Shown piece by piece: positions 59,250 to 64,000 of a stretch of DNA of 64,000 nt. The notes under the pieces were generated by a model. The model worked only from the letters and a program-made list of their open reading frames with translations, did no database searches and was not told the DNA's origin. Source of the DNA: Rosa chinensis (Eukaryota > Streptophyta > Magnoliopsida > Rosales > Rosaceae); assembly GCF_002994745.2 (NCBI RefSeq), contig NC_037094.1, positions 24,715,001-24,779,000 of the forward strand, in the 5' to 3' direction. Position 1 is the stretch's first letter, and each line of letters opens with the position of its first letter. The position numbers and the translations under genes are program-made.

Positions 59250-62200
59250 GGATATTTTAGAAAGCTCAAATTCAAATCCAAGAACAAACAGAAGGAGTTA
59301 AAATCAGCTCCGGATTTGAGAAACAAAAGCGACTCCTTAACTCCGGTATTAGACCGTGCCTCGAAATCTCTACCTTCACCAAGAAGCATACCAGAATTGT
59401 ACAAAGAGAAGGAGCAGAATTTGAAGGTTTTCTCACTCCAAGAGCTCAGGGATTCAACCAATGGCTTCAGCAGGTTGCAAAAGCTTGGGGAAGGGGGATT
59501 TGGGAGTGTGTATAAAGGAATAATCAAGCCCAAAAATGGCAAGGGTAGTCCAATTTTGGTTGCCATAAAAAAGTTGAATCCACATAGCTTACAGGTTCCA
59601 ATTCTTATCTTCATTAAGGAACTTTGACTGTTTGGTTAATTTTTCCATTTTTCTGTCTGTTTTTCTTCCACTTGGTTTTTCTCCATCACTACTTGGTTGG
59701 TTGGTTGGTTTTCTTAGTATTGGATGTTGAATGATTGTGATGGTAGCATTGAATGGTATTATAATCTGATCTGAAAGTGTTATTATATTGGATAGTGAAT
59801 TATATTAGTTTGTTTTTGGGGTTGATTTATTCGTAAAGAATAGTTATATATCTTCATGTTTTGACTATACTTCTAGTAGTGACCCTGTTCTGCATTTGTT
59901 AATAAACATATGGTTTTTAATTGATTAGTACATGTGGTTTGTTTAGTAGATTTATTGGGTCTCTGTTATTTTATATCCATTTTAATATAGCTTGTTGGAT
60001 TTATAAGAAACACTATTCAATTCTTCCTGTATACTGCTTCAATATAATCCCAAAATACATGTTAGGCACTAGGCATAGTAGAGTGGGGAGGAAAAAGGGG
60101 CATGGGGTAACCAACCCGTCCTATCATTCCTAATTCCTGGCCAATTGGAGTGGGAATGATATGGAAGTAAATAATCAAATAGAGAATGTGCTCAAGTGAG
60201 TAGGGCACGAAAAAGACTAAATGTGACATAATGATTTTTCTATTGAGGTTGAAAGAAATCTGAATGTCTTCTATTGATCAAGTCACGGTAGTTCTGTGGT
60301 ATACATTTAGTTAACGACCCTACATGTAGTTTTGTGTATGACAAATTTGGACCTTGGAATTAATCTGGTGCTGGAACTCTAGGAATGTGGAGAGAATATC
60401 ATCATTTGTAGTGCTAGCAAGAACCAATAGGAAAGTGAATACTAAACTTAGGTGAATGGATTTCATATGGTGTTTCAAAACCACTACTAAAGTGAATTGT
60501 AAATAGACTTGTTTCTATTATGCAGCTATCTGTTGTATGACAAGGCTCTTACTAGTTACAAAAGAGAGGGGTTTGCTCTCAAGAACATGAATTGGAACAG
60601 ATTCTCAAATTTTGTGGAAATAGTACTTTAACTTTGAGAATGGATAAATGTAATGATTTAGCCCTTGAAATGATATTGGTCTGTGTAAAAGATACATCCC
60701 ATTACTCTTTTAAACTGTTGAGAAAGACTCGCACATTCAACTGAACTCTAAGTTCAAGTTATCCTTTCCTAAACACCCATTTTGGAGGCATTGTGTGCCT
60801 CTCTATTATTTTTATCTATTTAGTTGTCAAGCTTGTGGTTCTTTGCTGTTTAAATATAGGGTCATAAAGAATGGCTTGCAGAGGTTCAATTTCTTGGTGT
60901 GGTAAATCACCCAAATCTGGTAAAGCTTCTAGGATATTGCTCTGTAGATGGGGAAAGAGGGATCCAACGGCTATTGGTATACGAATATATGCCTAATAGG
61001 AGCTTAGAGGATCATCTTTTCAACAGGGCTTTGAACCCTCTTCCTTGGATCACGAGGTTACAAATAATGCTTGGTGCTGCTCAAGGATTGGCTTATCTAC
61101 ATGAGGGACTGGAAGTCCAGGTGAATATAGTTTTCATTTATTTGACCTATGTTTGACCATGTACTTCCTTTCAGTTTGTTTGGAATGTAGAACTACCATA
61201 TCATGTGAGCATGCAACTCATTTATGTTATTTTGACCAATGGAATACCAAATCAGTGTGGCCTGCTTAAGATAGTGTAGTATTAGAACCACGACTAATGA
61301 TTGGAATGTACTAACTATGTATTATACATCTTTTACTTGTCTGCTGTATTTATAGTGGCATCTCTGGTTTTGGAACTTAAATTGTATCTGCTGCTAATAT
61401 AATTGCTTCCAGTTACATATATCGGAGGACACTGTCACTTCAGCAACTGTCCATTATCTTGATGTATTTTGTTCTCTAAAAGCTTAAGCTGTTGGGACCC
61501 TGTGGTTGTGTCACATGGTATAAGAGTTCTTGAGTTCAAAACCATCGAATGAAATTGCACTCTTCTTTGTTGTCTAGTACAATTTGAAATTGAATATAAA
61601 ACTTGAGAGTAATATAAAAGAATCATGAATTAAATTATCATTCTGTAATTTCTGCGCGTTAATAGGTATCCCCTGTTTACTTCAACACACTAGTCCCCTG
61701 ATCTTATTCTTCCATTTTTGTAGCTGGAAGTCAATTACAGGGAACAATTTAAATTCTCGCTACTTAAAAATGTGCTTTAATGTTAATGTTATAATACTAC
61801 ATCATAGATTTGGTTCAGCTATGATGTAGTATTATAACAAAAGTCAATTTGAGCCTAGTCATCTTGCTTGTGAGCTGAAAACAAAAGTCATCTTCTATCA
61901 ATATCCAAATGCTGAAGAGTGTATTTAAGGATGGTAGATACTGGCTTACCTCACATGGTAATTCCTTATTTGTTTGAAGACAATAATTTTTATATACTTT
62001 GTTGAACCTTTTTAGTTGCATTGTTTGAATAGGTGATATATCGAGATTTCAAATCCTCCAACGTGCTCTTGGATGAGGACTTTAAGCCGAAGCTCTCAGA
62101 CTTCAGGCTTGCTAGAGAAGGGCCAAAGGGTGACCGTACTCATGTATCGACAGCAGTAAGTAGATAATAGATGACTTATTTTACTACTAGCCCAAGTTCT

Positions 62201-62793
62201 TTTAGAATTCGATGTCAACTTCATTTGGAGGTTGGCAGAATCTTGTTTTAATTGCAATATTGAGAGGACAATTGGTATTAGTTATTATTTACCTTTCTGG
62301 TTCTTTGCTTCTATTTAACATTTTCCCTGGTTCATATTGTATTTGCTTTTGTTATCAGGTGGTAGGGACTTATGGATATGCTGCCCCAGAGTATGTCGAA
62401 ACAGGCCATCTTTCCATCCATAGTGACTTATGGAGTTTTGGTGTGGTGTTGTATGAGATCCTCACTGGGAGGCGTGTCTTAGAAAGACACCGGCCAACAG
62501 CGGAGCAGAAGCTTCTTTATTGGGCTAGACAGTACCCTGCAGACAGTAAAAAATTCAGCATGATAATAGATCCGCTTCTAAGAGACCAGTATTCTATTAA
62601 TGCAGCTCGAAAAATTGCCAAGTTGGCAGATAGCTGCCTGAACAAGAATGCAAAAGACCGGCCAACAATGAATCAGGTGGTAGAGATCTTGAAGCAAGCT
62701 ATACAAGATTCACAAAAGGGTACCAACTCTGTAAATAACAATTTTGGGGCATCTGGGTCTAAATTGGGTAAAAAGAACCCCAAGTTGAGGTGA
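59250..62793 (+). CDS. Receptor-like cytoplasmic kinase, RLCK-VII (PBL) type, with altered DFG motif
   Basis: Exons: about 59250-59594, 60860-61120, 62033-62155 and 62359-62793 (TGA), all with GT-AG borders and in phase. The kinase domain reads in order: glycine loop [17 protein letters not shown] lysine, [31 protein letters not shown], catalytic [12 protein letters not shown], then SDFRLAREG where DFG is expected, [31 protein letters not shown]. The YRDFK and AAPEY forms are typical of RLCK-VII kinases, which relay immune-receptor signals at the plasma membrane. The native N-terminus is uncertain. The first ATG in frame (59196) lies inside the MULE end, and the protein-like text starts at [11 protein letters not shown] about 30 bp after the MULE. 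The Gly-to-Arg change in DFG would be expected to impair Mg-ATP binding. Confidence 0.88.
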
Positions 62794-64000
62794 TATAAGA
62801 GAGAAGCCTGTGATCAAACGAAAGCATTATTAATAGTGTCTGCTGTGACTATGTTCTATTTAAATTTTTTAACAGGTTGAAATGGTTGGATAAGTGGAAA
62901 TGGGAAGTTTTGTGTAAGTTCCAATTTTGCAGACCTCAAATACTTTTAGCCTGCTCTGTTTTTACACCCTTTTTAACCGAAGTTAGGGGTTCTGGTCCAA
63001 CATGAGGGTGGTTTGATCACTACTGAGGGAGGGTGTGCGTACTACTTGACTACTTGAGGGGGTTCGAGTACAATTGGATGGTTTCATTTCTACCTTCTGT
63101 TTTCCTGAGACCCTTCTGTTTTCCTGAGACTGAAGCTATGAAAGTTGGAGCAAAGAATGTAGATAAAGAGGGAGTGAAAAGAATGACAAAAGACACGATC
63201 ACTCATTAGAAAGGGTAGATGATTTTATAAGATTTCACTGATCTCTTGGAGCTACAATGTGAGCTTTCTAGTTTACTGGTTAGCGATGTATGAAACCTTG
63301 AAGAAACTACTGTACAATATACATCCGTTTTCAGTTGCTTGTCTTAGAAAGCAAAATTACCATATTCTGTCACGTTGACATATCCATGGTTATCTTACAT
63401 TAGACGTCGTGTATTCTAAACTGAAAGAAGGTAAAAAGAAAACAAAGAGCGAAATGCAGCTACAAAATGAAGAAAGAGGAGGCAAAGACATCTCAAATCG
63501 AAAAACCTCCCATATCCTGGTTACTCTGGAGTAGGATACTAATTCCTTCCTCCACATAACAGTAGGCTGCAACTTCTAAGATCATCTTATAAAAAGAAAA
63601 AAAGACCACACTACAAACATTTATGTAAGTACAAAACAATAAATGATGATCTGCTAGTATTATTAGATAAATCATATCTTTTGTACCATAAATGAATTTG
63701 AAATGGGCGCATCTCATGAAGACTTTAGTAGTGAAGTGTCAGAGACTCCCAAAATCCTCTGAAGAATCCAAGCTATGCACTATCGTAATAAAATCCTAGG
63801 TTTCTGATACCATTAGTTTTTCCTCTGCCACTAGAGATACCAGGATCTTGAGCAGTCGCATATTTCGGGGACTTCAGTGTTAGCTGTGGTCTGCAAAGTC
63901 CAAAATTCCCCATAGATGCAGAGTAATAAAATCTCTGAAGTTTGATTGGAATAGATCAGATTAATTGAAATGCTCTGGAATGGAACAATATATAATTGTA
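62794..64000. other. Kinase 3' UTR and flank
   Basis: No further gene or element recognised up to the window edge. A short direct duplication (TTCTGTTTTCCTGAGACC) occurs at 63095-63130. Confidence 0.4.

Overview
This is a gene-poor, transposon-packed stretch of plant nuclear DNA. The introns, the chloroplast-type beta-amylase, the receptor-like cytoplasmic kinase and the types of mobile element all fit a eudicot. The style of the CACTA, MULE and Tat-like elements suggests Rosaceae, but that is a weak inference. I see no bacterial, organellar or rRNA sequence. Most of the window can be taken apart into nested insertions using terminal motifs and target-site duplications (TSDs) that can be read directly.

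Region 1-19641 is a degraded plastid beta-amylase gene (BAM3 type, minus strand). A Ty1/copia element (3116-19456, TSD GAGCT) cuts its first exon in two. The left LTR of that copia holds a MULE (3214-12306, TSD ATAATAGAA). The MULE holds a 7.8-kb CACTA element (3559-11318, TSD TCA) carrying a Ulp1-type protease gene and pieces of an LRR receptor kinase and an inositol 5-phosphatase. The right LTR of the copia holds a tRNA-derived SINE. BAM3 also has its own stop codons and frameshifts.

Region 19642-26292 holds the old BAM3 promoter, a LINE-like retroposon split by a 3.0-kb solo LTR (TSD TGAGA), and a 547-bp MULE-type MITE (TSD ATAATTATA). Region 26293-45015 is a second nest: a LINE-like retroposon contains an unclassified element, which contains a 15.8-kb Tat-like Ty3/gypsy element (27608-43398, TSD GTTTG), which contains a 4.7-kb CACTA element (36053-40770, TSD CGT) in its gag. 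The gypsy element has lost most of pol and carries an antisense, intron-containing plant-mobile-domain gene. The CACTA element carries two exons of an AGO4-clade Argonaute PIWI domain.

Region 45016-64000 has two related 1.6-kb MULEs (45280-46856 and 57611-59228, both with 9-bp TSDs) that share an odd GGGGGGCAATAAA-type internal repeat. It also has a small unknown gene near 48.6-49.6 kb enclosed by an inverted repeat, a FAR1-like exon remnant, a CACTA-type element with a Transposase_24-type gene (about 51.8-56.9 kb), and a four-exon RLCK-VII kinase (59.25-62.79 kb). The kinase's DFG motif reads DFR, and a MULE sits directly against its 5' end.

The only candidates for working host genes are the kinase and possibly the small unknown gene. 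The biology of interest is gene capture by transposons and the layered insertion history.
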